A stretch of 64,000 nt of DNA from Rhynchopus sp. YZ270_cl-10. Taxonomy: Eukaryota > Euglenozoa > Diplonemea > Diplonemida > Diplonemidae. This document shows positions 1 to 10,786 of the stretch, piece by piece. The notes beneath the pieces were generated by a model. The model saw only the letters and a list, made by a program, of their open reading frames with translations. It was not told where the DNA came from and did no database searches. How positions within the stretch are numbered: the first letter of the stretch is position 1; each line of letters begins with the position of its first letter. Both the position numbers and the translations under genes were made by a program. The stretch is taken from the NCBI GenBank assembly GCA_964035575.1, contig OZ037856.1:124001-188000 (forward strand). The letters run 5' to 3'.

Positions 1-2688
1 CGCTCAGTGCAGACGCGTCAGGGTCGCCTTCATGCGCCTTGGTGACGGTGTCGAGGAGGCGCTCGCAGTGCTCCTCAAGAGAGCGGTAGCGCTGTGCCTG
101 GCGCTCAAGGTCCTTCGAACACTTCTGCCGCACAACCTCAAGCGCATCGTCGCGTGTGTTCGCAGAAGACTCATACACGGCAACCTTTGCCTCCAGGGCA
201 GTCCAGTACGCAGCGGTGTCCACCTCCTCTGGGTTCGCGCCCGGTGCGTCGTGCGCCATTTCACGCATCTTGTCGCGCACCGCCTCCAGCTCCTGAACAC
301 GTGCCCGCAGCTTTTCGTTGTCCCGCACCTCCTTCTCGAGGTCTGCAGCGGAGATCTCTTGCAAGCGTGCGGCTTCGGCACGCTCTTCTGTGTCGTGTGA
401 ACACTTTGCGTCGAGGACCTGGATTTCACGCTTGAACATTGCGATGACCGCAGTGTCGTCGTCGCTGTTGTTGTGATGCATTTAATACCAATTTTGGACG
501 CTAGAACATTCCCTAACAACAATACAAACATTGCCATTGCCCATTGGGGACATCCAAACCACACAACCCACATAATACTTGCTGTCTTCTACATACCATG
601 GCTCTGCCAGCCTCTGCCGCATTTTGCTGGCCTCCATCTCTGCTGCCTCTTGCTTGGCTTGCGCACGGTCGATACCTTCCTGCGCGACGGAGAGGCTAGT
701 GGACTCTGCTTTGCCACGTGCGTTGAGCTCTGCTTCAAGAGACTTTATGCGTTCAAGGAGGGAAGCGGTTTCGATCTTGGCTGCGACGTCGTCTGGCATG
801 GCGTCCGTGTCGTTGTTGTTCTGTTCCATAGGTGCCTTGCGTGTGTCATGTGTTTGCGCTGCGTTCTTTGCCGCAGCCAGACTCTTCTGCAACGTCTCCA
901 CCTCACACCGCGACTCCTCCGCAAGCGACCGACGTGATTCCTTCTCACGCTCCAGCTTCAGCTTCAGCTTCGCGACCCTCTGCGTCTCTTGCTTCAACCC
1001 CTCCTTCGCCTTGTCCACAAACGTCTGCAGACGCAGCACCTCCTCCTTCATCTCCTCACGCACAACGAGCAGGTCTTCTTCGTACTTCTCCTTTTCCTTT
1101 GCCAAGGCCTTTTTATCTTCGGTGACGTCGCCTAAGCTGTCTAACGCGTCTTTGAAGTCCACGACACTGATGTCCTTGACGTCGCCTTTGAGAAACGGTG
1201 TTTCGACCTCCTCGCTCTCGGCAAGGAAGTTGACAAGCACCTCGCGCAGGTCAATGCTGTCTGCGGAGATGTCATTCGCGTTCTGGACGCTCATCTGGAG
1301 GCGCCCCTCGAGGAGGACGTTGGTCTCCTCCTTCTGGCGCAGCTCCTCTCCCAGCTCCTCACGCAGCTCGACCTGCGACTTCTCGAAGAGCAGTCTCCGT
1401 TCTTCGTTGGCAGCTTCTGCGCTTGCCAAAGTGTCCTTCAGCGCATCTATGTCGCCCTCAAGCACCGCAATGCGCTCCTGCGCCAGTTCATTCTCTTCTT
1501 CAAGGTTGGGCGCATCATTGCTCTCAAAGGCCTTCAACTTCTCTTGCAGCTCCTGCACTCTGGTGAGAAGGTCTTGGATCTTTTGGTCTTTCGCGTCCAG
1601 CTGTAAAAAGTGTTGTTTGTTTTTGAAATAATGTGAGACACAATGCATACCTGAATGACGGGTTTGTTCTTGATTTGCTTAGCACGGTCCGCAAATCGAA
1701 GGGTGCTAACAGTTTCACTGACGTTCGCATCGGCAGGGTTGATATTCGCAAACATGCAGGTTTTGGAGTTTCCTCCGAGACTGTCCTTCAGGAGCATGGT
1801 GAGCGGGGAGCTGCGGAAGGGGATATGACCTTTTCCTTTGACGATTGTGTCGATGACGGTGCCGAGGGCTGAGAGGGATAGATTGATGTTGCAGCCCTCC
1901 TTCAGCGTGTCACCTGAGGCACGTGTCTTGGATTGGCGTTCCGAGCCAGCTAGGTCCACAAGGTTCAGCTTGCTTGTCACAGTTCTGCACTCCCCATCGT
2001 CTGTGGTCTCTACCATCTCGATGCACACTGTGAAAATCGAATGACTCCTGCTTGAATCACAGTTAAGCTCCGTCGCAGCAACCTGCCGCCGGATGTTGCC
2101 TTCCTCCATGTAGTTGAGCATTTCCTGCTCAAATTTGACTTCTAATTGACTGAGGTCTGCAACATAAAAGGTTTTGTCTTTGTTTTCTTTGATATTCAAA
2201 GAAACCTGCGATTTTGCAAGAAGATCCCGGATTTTTCCATTGTAGAGCTCCAGGAAAGAGCAGCGGATGGTGTAGGAGATGTTGGCAGAGCGGCGCTCTC
2301 TGATATGGTTGAAGACGTAGTGGAAGGATCGGGGTATTATGCCTTGAAGCTCGGGGGTGGATCCGCCGGTCATAGTATAGGTCTTGCCTGATCCTGACTG
2401 ACCGTATGCAAAGATTGTCGCATTAAACCCATCCAACACACTGTCCACCATAGGCCGAATGAACTGCACAAACACATCATTCTGGTTGAATGTATTGTTG
2501 ATCACGCCGTCAAAAGTCCATCTGTCCGGCGTCCCGCACACATGGTTAACCGTGACAGTCCCCTCTGCCAGATCTAAGTCAACAGAATATTTCATCCCCG
2601 CATCCAATTCCTTCGTATTCAACGGGCGAGACCGGATGACAACCTTGATGTTCTCAGCCTCATCCTTACGTTGCTTTTTCCGTGACAT
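1..2688 (-). CDS. Kinesin-2-like motor protein, 3' end cut by window
   Basis: Microtubule motor with an N-terminal motor domain and a long coiled-coil tail. Exon 1 (2688-1651) encodes 346 residues. It has the P-loop GQSGSGKT at about 96-103, switch I NCDSSRSHS at 209-217 and switch II DLAGSE at 245-250, so all nucleotide-binding motifs are intact. SERQSKTRASGDTLKEG followed by NLSLSALG resembles the kinesin-2 (KIF3/intraflagellar transport) subfamily more than kinesin-1; this subfamily call is by eye. Intron 1 is 1601-1650 (donor GTATGC, acceptor TTTTTACAG). Exon 2 is 1600-597, almost pure heptad-rich coiled coil. Intron 2 is 465-596 (donor GTATGT). Exon 3 starts at 464 in the compatible phase and continues as coiled coil past the window edge. 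The start at 2688 is the first ATG after a long pyrimidine tract and lies just ahead of the motor core. Missing tail sequence prevents a firm subfamily call. Confidence 0.88.
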
Positions 2689-3600
2689 TTGGAAGAAGAG
2701 GGATAAGGGGAAGAAGGGGAAGGGGAAGGAGAAGAGGGGGGCTTAAAGGGGTAGACAATAGAGCAAGGCTGGGCTGGGGGGGAGGAGAGAACGGTAGTAG
2801 GGGGGAGAGAGAGAGAGAGGAGAAAAGAGGTTAAAACAATGTAACGGTACTCAGCATGGCATGTTGTGTTGGGGGTGTGGGAGGGGGGGGGTGTGCAGAA
2901 GAAGCTGTTTGAGGTGGGTGTTTTTGTTTTTATTCCGAAGCTTGCTTTAAAGGAGAAATACTATTACCGCGGTACGGTCGTCAATCATCCCTCAAAACAG
3001 GAGGATTTGTGCGATCAACGATTTTTTTGGGACCCCTTTTTCTGCGGAAGTTAAGTTAACCGGGTATGATGTCCTCTCAAGTTCGTGGCTGTGTTGGCAA
3101 AGCGAAAGCGGTCCACAACAAGCCTGAGACTGAGAGGTTGTCGAAAACAACGGAGATCTAGATGAGAACGGTGGGAGGTGTTCGTGTGACTATTGAGTAG
3201 GGGTTGGTCGATAGTACAAAGGGGGAGAGAGAAAGACTTTTTTTCAGACACGATACAAAAATAGGGCAGAAAAAACACTTTTGAAATGCATTGAGGAATG
3301 GTCGGGCATGGTAGGGTAAGGTAAGGTGGGAAAATGGAACAGAAAAAAAAAAAAGGAGTTGAAGCTTTAAGGCGTGCAAAACCAAACCTAGACACCCGAA
3401 TCCAAGACCACATATAAAAGAAAAGTACATTGAAAATTTTACTCCCTCACCCACCCACCCACCCACCCAATCACACTTTCCTTCAACCCATCGCATAGTT
3501 TCGTTGCCCCTCTTCCTCCCTTCCACCCTCCTACCTCTCCCCCTCTCCGAGAACACACCAGTTCCCTCCCCCCAAAACCCGGTCAAAAAAATTTTTTTTA
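2689..3600. other. Spacer, kinesin to VPS9 gene
   Basis: No gene seen. On the minus strand just upstream of the kinesin ATG is a long CT-rich tract with AG dinucleotides near 2780, a possible leader-splice acceptor. The remainder is homopolymer-rich, with a short CCCA tandem near 3450-3470. Confidence 0.5.
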
Positions 3601-4971
3601 TTAGTTTTGTTCGACGTCTCGTGGAGGCAAACCTAGTTCCTGGAGAAGGAGGGCCTCCATCTTTTGCATTGCCGCGACCTGATCTAGCAGAGGCTGTACC
3701 GAGGAGAGCGGGAACCGTGTATAGTCAACCCCCTCTGCGATAAGAGGCGGGTCCTCAGCACTGACCGCCACCTCCGCGAGCGCAAGCGCCTCGCATAGCT
3801 TACCCCCTAGGGGTGTGTAGTTGAGCCAGCGTTGTATCGCGAGCTCAGTACCTTGCAAAAAGGCGAGGTCATCTGGTGCGTTATCTTTACTGTACTGCTG
3901 GATGTATGCTACATTGGATGATACGTTAGCGACACGAGCCTCGTGGAGTAGCATAGGTAAGCATGCAGCAAGGGGATTGGCACCACCTACACCTGCTTGT
4001 GTCATGGCGCCTAAGGCAATGCGGCAGCAGTTGGAAAGGCAGATGAGTTTGTCGTAGGGTGCCTTGTAGTCGGTAATGGCTTTGAGGTGACCCACCGCTT
4101 CGCGCCAGCGGAGGGATGCGGAAACGGTGTCGGGGATGGAAAAGGAGGGTGGGCATTCAGGATAGGTGTCCATCACAGCCTGCAGGCGGGTGTCTTGCGC
4201 AATGAGGGCCGCATCACGGCCAAAGGTGTACTGATGGATTTTGCACAAAACGTATTTTTCCATCCCCTCGCAGCCTTGCTGCAGGTCGTCCGCAGAGGCG
4301 CCGCCCCACAGCTCATTGCGCTTCAACTCTTGGTATAAAACGTTCAAAAAGGAGGCCACCTTCTCGGGTAGCGCGCTTTGCGCACCTTCTACCCCCTTTT
4401 CGCTGTCCCCTGCGACGCTTGAAATGAACTTTTTTATTGAACGAACCAACGGGGATGCGGCGGGATCCTTCATTCGAGAAATGAACACTGCGTATTTGTT
4501 TCCAGACACACCTTGGTGGTTACTTTGCGACTCCCGTCGTACCGACCCGCTTTTAGAATAGGGAAGAAGCGCGACTGCTAAGGTAGTGTTCCCAAGCTGC
4601 ACCGATGCGGTAATATGACCACCTTCTAACACCGTTAAAGGGGCGGAGGTGGGATCGCTGAAGATAACTTCGTTGCGTACACGGTTCCATTCTCCATGAC
4701 AGTCATCGAGGGTGCGTAATGCTATGGGATCTGTAGTATTTGCAGTAGCGAGAAGCAACTCTGTGCTACCTTGACGAGGCTGCACCACAAAGACACCACC
4801 ACGCACGGCCTCGACTGTCACCTGTTCAGCCCCCCACGCATCGTCCCACCCCAGCAACCACTCCCGCCCCGTCAACTCTGAATGCAATGCGAGAAACACA
4901 TCCTGCAACACCTCGTCATGCAGCACACGCTTTAGCAGAGCGACCCCATGCCATGGTGCAGCCTCTCCCAT
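3601..4971 (-). CDS. VPS9-domain protein, probable Rab5-family guanine nucleotide exchange factor
   Basis: Single exon, 456 residues. The C-terminal half (about 235-375) carries the VPS9 pattern: a helix with KYVLCKIHQYTFG, then a stretch ending YKAPYDKLICLSNCCRIA, then a Pro/Leu stretch (ACLPMLLHEARVANVSSN) followed by VAYIQQY. This matches the catalytic core of Rabex-5/Vps9p-type factors, which load GTP on Rab5 GTPases on early endosomes. In place of the usual D-x-x-L-P motif the protein has NPLAACLP, so the key acidic residue is not obvious by eye. The N-terminal 200 residues are not recognised. The ATG at 4971 follows a CT-rich tract with an upstream AG (TCCCCTCTAG). Rab5 function is inferred from the family. 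Confidence 0.75.
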   Translation of the reverse strand: MGEAAPWHGVALLKRVLHDEVLQDVFLALHSELTGREWLLGWDDAWGAEQVTVEAVRGGVFVVQPRQGSTELLLATANTTDPIALRTLDDCHGEWNRVRNEVIFSDPTSAPLTVLEGGHITASVQLGNTTLAVALLPYSKSGSVRRESQSNHQGVSGNKYAVFISRMKDPAASPLVRSIKKFISSVAGDSEKGVEGAQSALPEKVASFLNVLYQELKRNELWGGASADDLQQGCEGMEKYVLCKIHQYTFGRDAALIAQDTRLQAVMDTYPECPPSFSIPDTVSASLRWREAVGHLKAITDYKAPYDKLICLSNCCRIALGAMTQAGVGGANPLAACLPMLLHEARVANVSSNVAYIQQYSKDNAPDDLAFLQGTELAIQRWLNYTPLGGKLCEALALAEVAVSAEDPPLIAEGVDYTRFPLSSVQPLLDQVAAMQKMEALLLQELGLPPRDVEQN

Positions 4972-5627
4972 TATGTGAGGGGGAGAGGGGGATAAGGGAA
5001 GCTAGAGGGGATCCGAAGAGGGGAGGGGGGTCGAACTCCCTGTAAATTTGAGTTTTTTTTTTGGAAGAAATACTTTTTTAAAAAGAAGAATTTTTGCCCC
5101 ATTTTTTGCAACTGGCACGCTGAGGCCCTGGCCAAACATGGAGTGTTAGGGGAAATATATAGTGCACAGATAGATGATATGTTTTTCCATTTTACCCTTT
5201 TGTGCTCCGCCACCGACACTCCCATTTTTCTGTACTCCAGGCAATAATCACAATACATCACACTGCTGGAAACAATCAATTTTTTTCAAAAAAAAAAAAA
5301 AAACAGCACGCGCGGACTAAATAATCCATATACTCGACCAGAAGCAACAGAGCCGCAGTGCTTATTGTTAAAGCAGAAACAGAACCTCTATAAACGGCCA
5401 GAGAGCCCAGTATAGTACAAAAAAAACAGAACCTCTAAAAAGCAGGGACCAAGAACCACGGGACCACGAGCCCAAAAAGTACTACGAGCCTAGGGACGGA
5501 GAGGAAGCGTGCAATGCAACAAACGGCCGAGATCTGATCAAGCAAAACGGATACATTTTTTTTTCCAAAATACTTACAATGTCACTCTAACGGTCTTTTT
5601 TTTTACCCTCAGACCACCATATTTTTT
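4972..5627. other. Spacer with foldback-terminus-like fragment
   Basis: No gene seen. At about 5025-5055 a G-run followed by TCGAACTCCCTGTAAATTTG resembles the end of the foldback element at 38302. A direct repeat of ACAGAACCTCTA lies near 5380-5440, and there are several A-runs. Confidence 0.4.
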
Positions 5628-5984
5628 TTATTGTTTACCTTCATTCTGTAGCTCAACCATTTTCGTCATAAACCCACCAATTCTAGAGAGAGCCATGGAT
5701 TGGAGACGTTGCTGGTCTTGCACCTCCTGGATTTTTTCGGTGAGGGTACGGAGTGCTGAGGTGTGCCCTTCTGCGAGAATCTCCTGCCTTGCGAGGCCTA
5801 TGAGGAAGAGCAGCGCAGCGAAGGAGAGCGAGAAGCCGAGGAGCATTGCCATGCGTTGGGTGCGGTCGACCTTTTTTGACAGCGCGTCGACGGCGGCGGC
5901 AGTGGCTGTGCCAGAGGAAATGCCGGGAAGAGACGAACCAGAATCGCCATTCGAAGACTTCTCTTGCACACCTCTTTGCTTCAT
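5628..5984 (-). CDS. Small single-span membrane protein of unknown function
   Basis: A 118-residue reading frame with protein-like composition: a polar Ser/Gly-rich N-terminus, one hydrophobic segment at about 46-64 (MAMLLGFSLSFAALLFLIGL), then an amphipathic helix likely to form a coiled coil (ALRTLTEKIQEVQDQQRLQ). It would be a tail- or centrally anchored membrane protein. It is not recognised as any family. It sits between the VPS9 gene and the Vti1 SNARE gene on the same strand, but nothing links their functions. The ATG at 5984 is preceded on the coding strand by a long T-rich tract. The gene could be longer if an unseen intron exists; it is supported mainly by composition and strand context. 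Confidence 0.6.
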   Translation of the reverse strand: MKQRGVQEKSSNGDSGSSLPGISSGTATAAAVDALSKKVDRTQRMAMLLGFSLSFAALLFLIGLARQEILAEGHTSALRTLTEKIQEVQDQQRLQSMALSRIGGFMTKMVELQNEGKQ

Positions 5985-6012
5985 CGTTGAAGAAAAAAAA
6001 AAAAGGAAAAAA

Positions 6013-6050
6013 AGATGAGAACCAACTAAGCCTCTGCTTAGTCACCAAAC
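6013..6050 (+). repeat. Hairpin repeat family A
   Basis: Reads GATGAGAACCAACTAAGC, then CTCTGCTTAGTCACC. The CTAAGC/GCTTAG stem is intact with a 3-nt loop. Lies directly upstream of the small membrane protein gene, antisense to it. Confidence 0.7.
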
Positions 6051-6328
6051 AACCCTCCCTGAAGAGAGAGAGAGGGGGCTATTGAAAAGGTGATTTTTGA
6101 GGATAAAAATGAGGGAGGGAAGGAGAGGAGAGGGAGTCTTTTTTTTGGCACATTGAGAGAAATCTCCTTTTTGTTGTGACCCTCCCCCGAAGAAATGGGA
6201 GGTAAAAAAAAGGGGGGGAAACCGTTCCTGAAAAATGTACAGGAAGATAAAAAATATTTTGCAAAAAAAAAAAAAAAAAAAAAAAAGAGAGAGATAGTTT
6301 CTTTGCGCAAGTGTAGAGCAGAACAAAA

Positions 6329-6445
6329 CTTGAAATAAAACAGCCCGTTCGTAACAGTGTGCCTTCGGTGTCATGATTGGGTACACCGGAGGGGTGGACA
6401 CTAACCATGCATGTTGTACATCCATTTCGTGGTTTACATCTGATA
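6329..6445 (+). repeat. Structured repeat family B (diverged copy)
   Basis: Begins CTTGAAATAAAACAGCCCGT, contains GGAGGGGTGGACACTAACCA and ends CCATTTCGTGGTTTACATCT. Clearly homologous to the copies near 10.4, 42.4 and 60.1 kb. Confidence 0.75.
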
Positions 6446-6552
6446 ACAAAGCAGCGCTTCTTTTCTATGGGTTTGGAGTTGTCAAAAACGGAAGGTGAAC
6501 AAAAGTGCTCTGTGTGTGTGCTTAGTCACCTAAAAATGAGAAAAAAAGTTTT

Positions 6553-6601
6553 ATGATGGGAACCCTAAGCGAAACCTAAGCCTCACTGTGTTGAGTCACC
6601 T
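6553..6601 (+). repeat. Hairpin repeat family A (variant)
   Basis: Contains CCTAAGCGAAACCTAAGCCT followed by CACTGTGTTGAGTCACC. The left stem arm is duplicated and the right arm changed to TTGAG, so pairing is weaker. Confidence 0.6.
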
Positions 6602-7343
6602 TACATAAAGATTAAGATATTATTTTCAATCGAAAGATGCATAAAAAAAGAGTCGAAATGCACTGCAGCTTGGTCACCTGAAACGGCGGAAAAGGCGGAA
6701 GAGAAAAAAAAGAGAAAAAATGACAAAGTAATCCTGTACTTAGTCAACCATTTTAAAACAGACGTTAGGCAGGAAGAACGCTCATTGCTCTCCCCTCCCC
6801 ATGGAATGACAGACCATCATTTAAAAAAAAAACGCGAGAAAAAAAAAAACTGGCACCTTGTTGCAAACAGCAGGGATCAGCATTTTGCTCTCTTTTTGCT
6901 CTCTCTCTCTCTCTCTATCCCCAGGGTATTTCGTTCACACTGCACTCTCTACTGTTAAAGACTTATACGGAGTCTCTTATGTCCCCATTTTTTTTTGGGA
7001 AGATTTCCAAAAAGTTAGTAACCGGGACTGGGCAAAAACCCGGATATTTTTTTTTGTGCGAAATGGCCAAATAAACAACAGAACTTCTGAAAGAGCCTAC
7101 CTCTCTCCACGAGTATCCCTTTTGAAATTGGAAAGATTTCCTCAAAGGTGCACACACAGATCTTTAAAACGCATGGGGGGTTTTTCATTTTAGATTTTTT
7201 TGAAAGGAAGCTAGACGTCCCCACATGCAGAACGGAACATCTTATCGCACGCTGTCCACCCCACCTACCTACCTACCCACCTTACCCCTGTCGTCTCCTA
7301 TAGGAAGATCGAGGTAAAGTATTGCAAGAGAAAGGTGCAAGCT

Positions 7344-8278
7344 TTATGCCGTAGGGGATGGGATTGGCGTTGCCACAGGTGCAGGTGGTGCAGGAGGTGG
7401 TGAACTGGACTTGTGGTGCAGCCATCGAAAGTACACCACCAACAGTATCGCAAGCAGGAGAACCGAGATGATGATGATCTGTGTTAGATTGTGAGTTAAT
7501 TTTTTTGTGTAAAATATTTTTTTTGTTTCATACCTGCATCAGCTTGCCCCAAACGATCACCCGCTTGATATTTGTTATGGTCGCCCTGGCGCGGGTTGTT
7601 TCAACACGAAGGTCTTCCGTCTGCAAAAAACAAAATGATAATTTTTCAAACCAGATTTTTTGATTTTGCCTGAAATTTGGTGGATTTTTGGTGTTTTGGT
7701 GCTATTAACCACCACCAAATTTCAGGCAAAGTGGAAGTACAGAAATATCCCCAAACATCTGACAAACATACCCTTTCGATAGCATGGTGCATGGTCTCTC
7801 TGTTCCCGTGTAGGGTGTTAAGCGTTTCGTGGCCGATGCGTTCTGTTTCGAGACCAATCTGTTCTGACCTGGAGAGCGACTTGTTTTGTCCATGCAACAT
7901 CGTGCTTGTCTTCTCGACTCGCGCCCTGGGGTCGCTGCTTGATGCACCACCTTCCTCTTCTGCACCGTGGAAAAGCTTCTCCTTCTTCGCAGATATGCCG
8001 TCTATCTGGTCTGCTCGCCGCTCAATCTCCTTCACCTCTTTGCGCCCTGCAAGCAGCTTGCGCTTCCACACTGCGCGCTCCTCTTGTTGACGCATCTCGG
8101 GTATCGCATTCTCAACCGCCTTCGCCTGATGGAACGCTGTCGCAATAGCCTGCTTCACAGCAATACTCCTTTCTCTGTGGCGCACACCATGCGCGTCGGT
8201 CTCAAGCATATCAAAGGCGTCTTCTGCTTCCTTCATTGCGTCTTGAAAGATCTCCCATTCGACCGCAGCTTTCGACAT
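7344..8278 (-). CDS. VTI1: Vti1-type Qb-SNARE
   Basis: Membrane-fusion SNARE of Golgi-endosome traffic. Three exons give 242 residues: 8278-7772, 7620-7534 and 7478-7344. Introns are 7621-7771 (151 nt) and 7479-7533 (55 nt), with donors GTATGT and GTATGA and acceptors TTTTTTGCAG and CTAACACAG; all junctions are phase 0. The N-terminal half is helical, as in the Vti1 Habc domain. The SNARE motif starts near HGQNKSLSRSEQIGLETERI and continues across both junctions (ETTRARATITNIKRVI), followed by a C-terminal membrane anchor rich in I, L and V (about 199-216) and a Pro-rich luminal tail. Length matches the family (about 220-240). An upstream in-frame TTG is rejected in favour of the ATG at 8278. 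Intron 1 holds a 19-bp inverted repeat (see findings). Confidence 0.87.
7665..7730. repeat. Short inverted-repeat element inside Vti1 intron 1
   Basis: Perfect 19-bp inverted repeats at 7665-7683 and 7712-7730 (TTTGCCTGAAATTTGGTGG and its complement) enclose 28 bp. It fits wholly inside the 151-nt intron. Confidence 0.85.
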
Positions 8279-8590
8279 TGTGTAAGGGGGTAGGGTGTGG
8301 GGGGTGGGTGGGTGGGGTGAAGGTAGGTTAGAGTAAAAAGAGTAGATAGGATAAAGGGGGGGCGCCTGCAAAGGGTGAAGAGGTTATGGGAAGGAATCCC
8401 ATTGGGTCCATTCAATGCGATTCTTAGAAGGCATTTGGCTACCTTGAGAGAGTCATAGAGTCAAACTCAACAGGGTTTTCTTTCCCCGCTGACAGTTTCA
8501 AGTCAAGGGAAACGGACTGCTGTTTCGCCAGATAGTAGGTAGGGACAGAAGGAATCTCATTGGTCCATTCATGCGCGTCTTTAATTAGAA

Positions 8591-8650
<60 letters not shown>

Positions 8651-8969
8651 ACCTGATCTCTCAGCGTTGACATTCAGGGCATTCAGAAGAAAATAAAATG
8701 GGGTGGGGAGTGGTGCCTTGGTTTCTTCTTTATGGTCGACTCCCCAAAATTTGAGGAAAGAATGTGTCTCGACGATCAGAAAAAAAAATGGTGAAGGTGA
8801 ACCTTCCTCGCATGCTTTAAGTTACCTTTGTAAACATAAAGGGGAAAGGTAGGTTTCGGGGACCTAAAAAAAAACCCCCCCACACGTTGTATCCACAGGG
8901 CTGCCCCCGTTTTATGTTCCCTCTTTTTTCGTTACCCCCGAGGGTTTTTTCCTACAGCATTTTTCCCCC
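8279..8969. other. Spacer with a diverged direct duplication
   Basis: No gene seen. A sequence of about 70-77 bp occurs at 8391-8460 and again at 8549-8625, sharing AGGAATC, ATTGG, GGCATTTGGCTACCTT and GAGAGTCATAG blocks. A CT-rich stretch on the minus strand precedes the Vti1 start. Confidence 0.6.
8391..8625 (+). repeat. Pair of diverged direct repeats
   Basis: Copies at 8391-8460 and 8549-8625. In the second, GTCTT...AAGAC can pair across TTAATTAG, giving a small hairpin. This is the same kind of short stem-loop as the other dispersed families, with a different stem. Confidence 0.6.
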
Positions 8970-9842
8970 CTATGAACTAAAAGACCTGTCATGTCTGTTG
9001 AGCTTCAGTTTGCGAATTTCTGCCTGAAATTCAAGCGCACCGACTTTGTTCCCGATTTTGGCGGAACCTGCTTGGAATTCCTTCAACCTACGTTCGGTTT
9101 GGACAATGATTTCTGGTGTCACCACCTCAAGCCTGCTTCTCACCCCCCCTACGGTCATAAGCTGGTGGCACAACTGGGTGCACGCCATGTCGAAGATCCT
9201 GGTCAATTCGAATGCCTCCGCCACTGTGGCACCACCGATCAGGGCACCATGGTTTTTGAGCATCAAAATCCTTTTTGTGCCGAGGTTCTCTACGAGGGTC
9301 GTCTTTTCCTCTTCGCAGACTGCGATGCCTTCGTATTCATGCACCTTTTTGGATACGTAAGGATCGATGATGGCCGCCTGCTGCGTTGTGACCATCCATC
9401 CGTTCGATGACGCCAAGGCGACACAGCTCTTTTCATGGTGATGCACGACACAGTGCAGATCCGGGCGCGCCTCATGCACAGCGCTATGGATAACCAACCC
9501 TGCGGAGTTGACACGACTACACGACAACGAGCCGCCGTCAAGAATATTGCCTTTCATATCGATTTTGAGAAGGTTTGAGGCAGTTATCTCATCGTGACGC
9601 AGACCAAACGCATTAATAAGCAACGCTTCTTCACCAGGAACGCGTGCAGTAATGTGGTTGTAGATTCCTTCATCTAACCCCATCTTCTGCGCCAAACGGT
9701 ACAACGCTGCCAGCTCGACACGTGTCTCCCATTCTGCCTCGCTATACTTCATCTTTCTGAACAACCTCATCACCCACCTTCGCTTCAGAATAAACACTCC
9801 TAGCAGTACCGCGTACAATACGGTTTTGCGGGACAACATCAT
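8970..9842 (-). CDS. Class II aldolase/adducin-family protein with N-terminal membrane anchor
   Basis: Single exon, 290 residues from the ATG at 9842. Residues 8-20 are hydrophobic and flanked by basic residues, suggesting an N-terminal anchor. The fold signature is strong: GIYNHITARVPG (59-70), INAFGLRHDEITASNLLK (76-93), HSAVHEARPDLHCVVHHH (119-136) and KNHGALIGG (196-204). In metal-dependent class II aldolases the two His of an HxH motif plus a later His bind Zn; here H134, H136 and H198 are placed to do so. The Glu before the first His in true sugar-phosphate aldolases is not seen, as is common in the adducin-like branch. A catalytic role is therefore possible but unproven. The earlier in-frame TTG at 9872 is not used here. 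A candidate acceptor TTCACCTTTCAG lies just upstream. Confidence 0.8.
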   Translation of the reverse strand: MMLSRKTVLYAVLLGVFILKRRWVMRLFRKMKYSEAEWETRVELAALYRLAQKMGLDEGIYNHITARVPGEEALLINAFGLRHDEITASNLLKIDMKGNILDGGSLSCSRVNSAGLVIHSAVHEARPDLHCVVHHHEKSCVALASSNGWMVTTQQAAIIDPYVSKKVHEYEGIAVCEEEKTTLVENLGTKRILMLKNHGALIGGATVAEAFELTRIFDMACTQLCHQLMTVGGVRSRLEVVTPEIIVQTERRLKEFQAGSAKIGNKVGALEFQAEIRKLKLNRHDRSFSS

Positions 9843-10275
9843 TTTTTTTTTTTGAATTTTTCTTGTCGACAATCCTGAAAGGTGAATTTATAATGGAATA
9901 ATTGCAGAGAAAAAAAAAATGAGTGCTTTTTTTGGGATACTTTTGCGGGAAGTGGGGGTGGTGGGGAGAGGGTTTGGGTGGAGGAAGAGGGGCTTCGTAG
10001 AGAGAGAAAGAAACTGAAGGAGAAGAATTGTTTCATATACTAACTATTCCACTGAATAGAAGGTATAATAGGGTGCACTAAATGTACCCAAACTAGAGAA
10101 GAGAAAAAAATACTTGGCAGATGGGATATTGTGCAGCATCGTTGCACAAACTGAGATCTTTTTTATTTTGAAAAAACTGTGACTATGGAATGTGTCGCCT
10201 GTATGCAGATCATATGTTTTAAAAAGGGGGAAGGGGTGGGGTGGATCAGACACAATAAATAAGAGTAAAAAGTAG

Positions 10276-10372
10276 AGTTGAAATACAACAGCCCTCTCGT
10301 GAACAATGTACCGGGGGGGTGGACCCCCAACTGCAGTCCCATATCTATTTTTTTCGTGGTTTGCATCAAGAA
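10276..10372 (+). repeat. Structured repeat family B
   Basis: Starts GTTGAAATACAACAGCCCTC, then GGGGGGGTGGACCCCCAACT, and ends TTTCGTGGTTTGCATC. It is shorter than other copies because the central hairpin is partly deleted. Confidence 0.7.
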
Positions 10373-10383
10373 CAATAATGAAA

Positions 10384-10500
10384 GTTGGCTTGAAATACAA
10401 AAGCCCTCTCGTGAGTGTACCTTGGTACAATGGCTGTACTGGGGTGTGGACACCCCAACCATGCAGTTCTACGTCCATTTCGTGGTTTACATCTCGATAT
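10384..10500 (+). repeat. Structured repeat family B
   Basis: Near-complete copy directly after the previous one: TTGGCTTGAAATACAAAAGC, GTACCTTGGTACAATGGCTG, GGGGTGTGGACACCCCAACC, TTTCGTGGTTTACATCTC. Confidence 0.8.
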
Positions 10501-10578
10501 GTGCTACTCATTAAAAGCTCAGAAGGAATGCCCACAAAAATACAAAACAAAAAAATATATTGCGGGATTGGAAAAAAA

Positions 10579-10639
10579 AGAAGAGTTGAAAAAGTGCAAA
10601 CGCCTTACCGTACATCGGACGCAGGGCACTGGACTCTGA
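10579..10639 (+). repeat. Hairpin repeat family D
   Basis: AAGAGTTGAAAAAGTGCAAA, then CGCCTTACCGTACATCGG and CAGGGCACTGGA. AGTGC can pair with GCACT. Related copies are at 33319 and 62728. Confidence 0.65.
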
Positions 10640-10786
10640 GGGAAAACGAGGAGAGGGGTGCTGCTCGACACACTCTTATAAAACACTTTTGTAAAGACCT
10701 TTCCAAACACCACTGTGCGCACCCTGAAGCGTCTTCTCCTCCCCATCCCCTCCCACTGCACTGCACGCACCAAACCCTTCATGCTC

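Larger units (their letters stand above)
5985..7343. other. Repeat-rich spacer upstream of the small membrane protein gene
   Basis: No credible gene. Contains hairpin repeats at 6013-6050, 6507-6530 (partial) and 6553-6601, a structured repeat at 6329-6445, a 22-nt A-run near 6266-6286 and a CT microsatellite near 6896-6916. Confidence 0.6.

Noticed and set aside
579-1631. Long plus-strand frame (350 codons, Ser-rich) across the kinesin tail
   Set aside because: Ser/Ala/Arg-rich shadow of the coiled-coil coding strand.
9843-9872. N-terminal extension of the aldolase-like protein starting at TTG
   Set aside because: Non-ATG start inside an A-run; tandem ATGs at 9842 and 9839 are better and lie downstream of an acceptor-like CAG.
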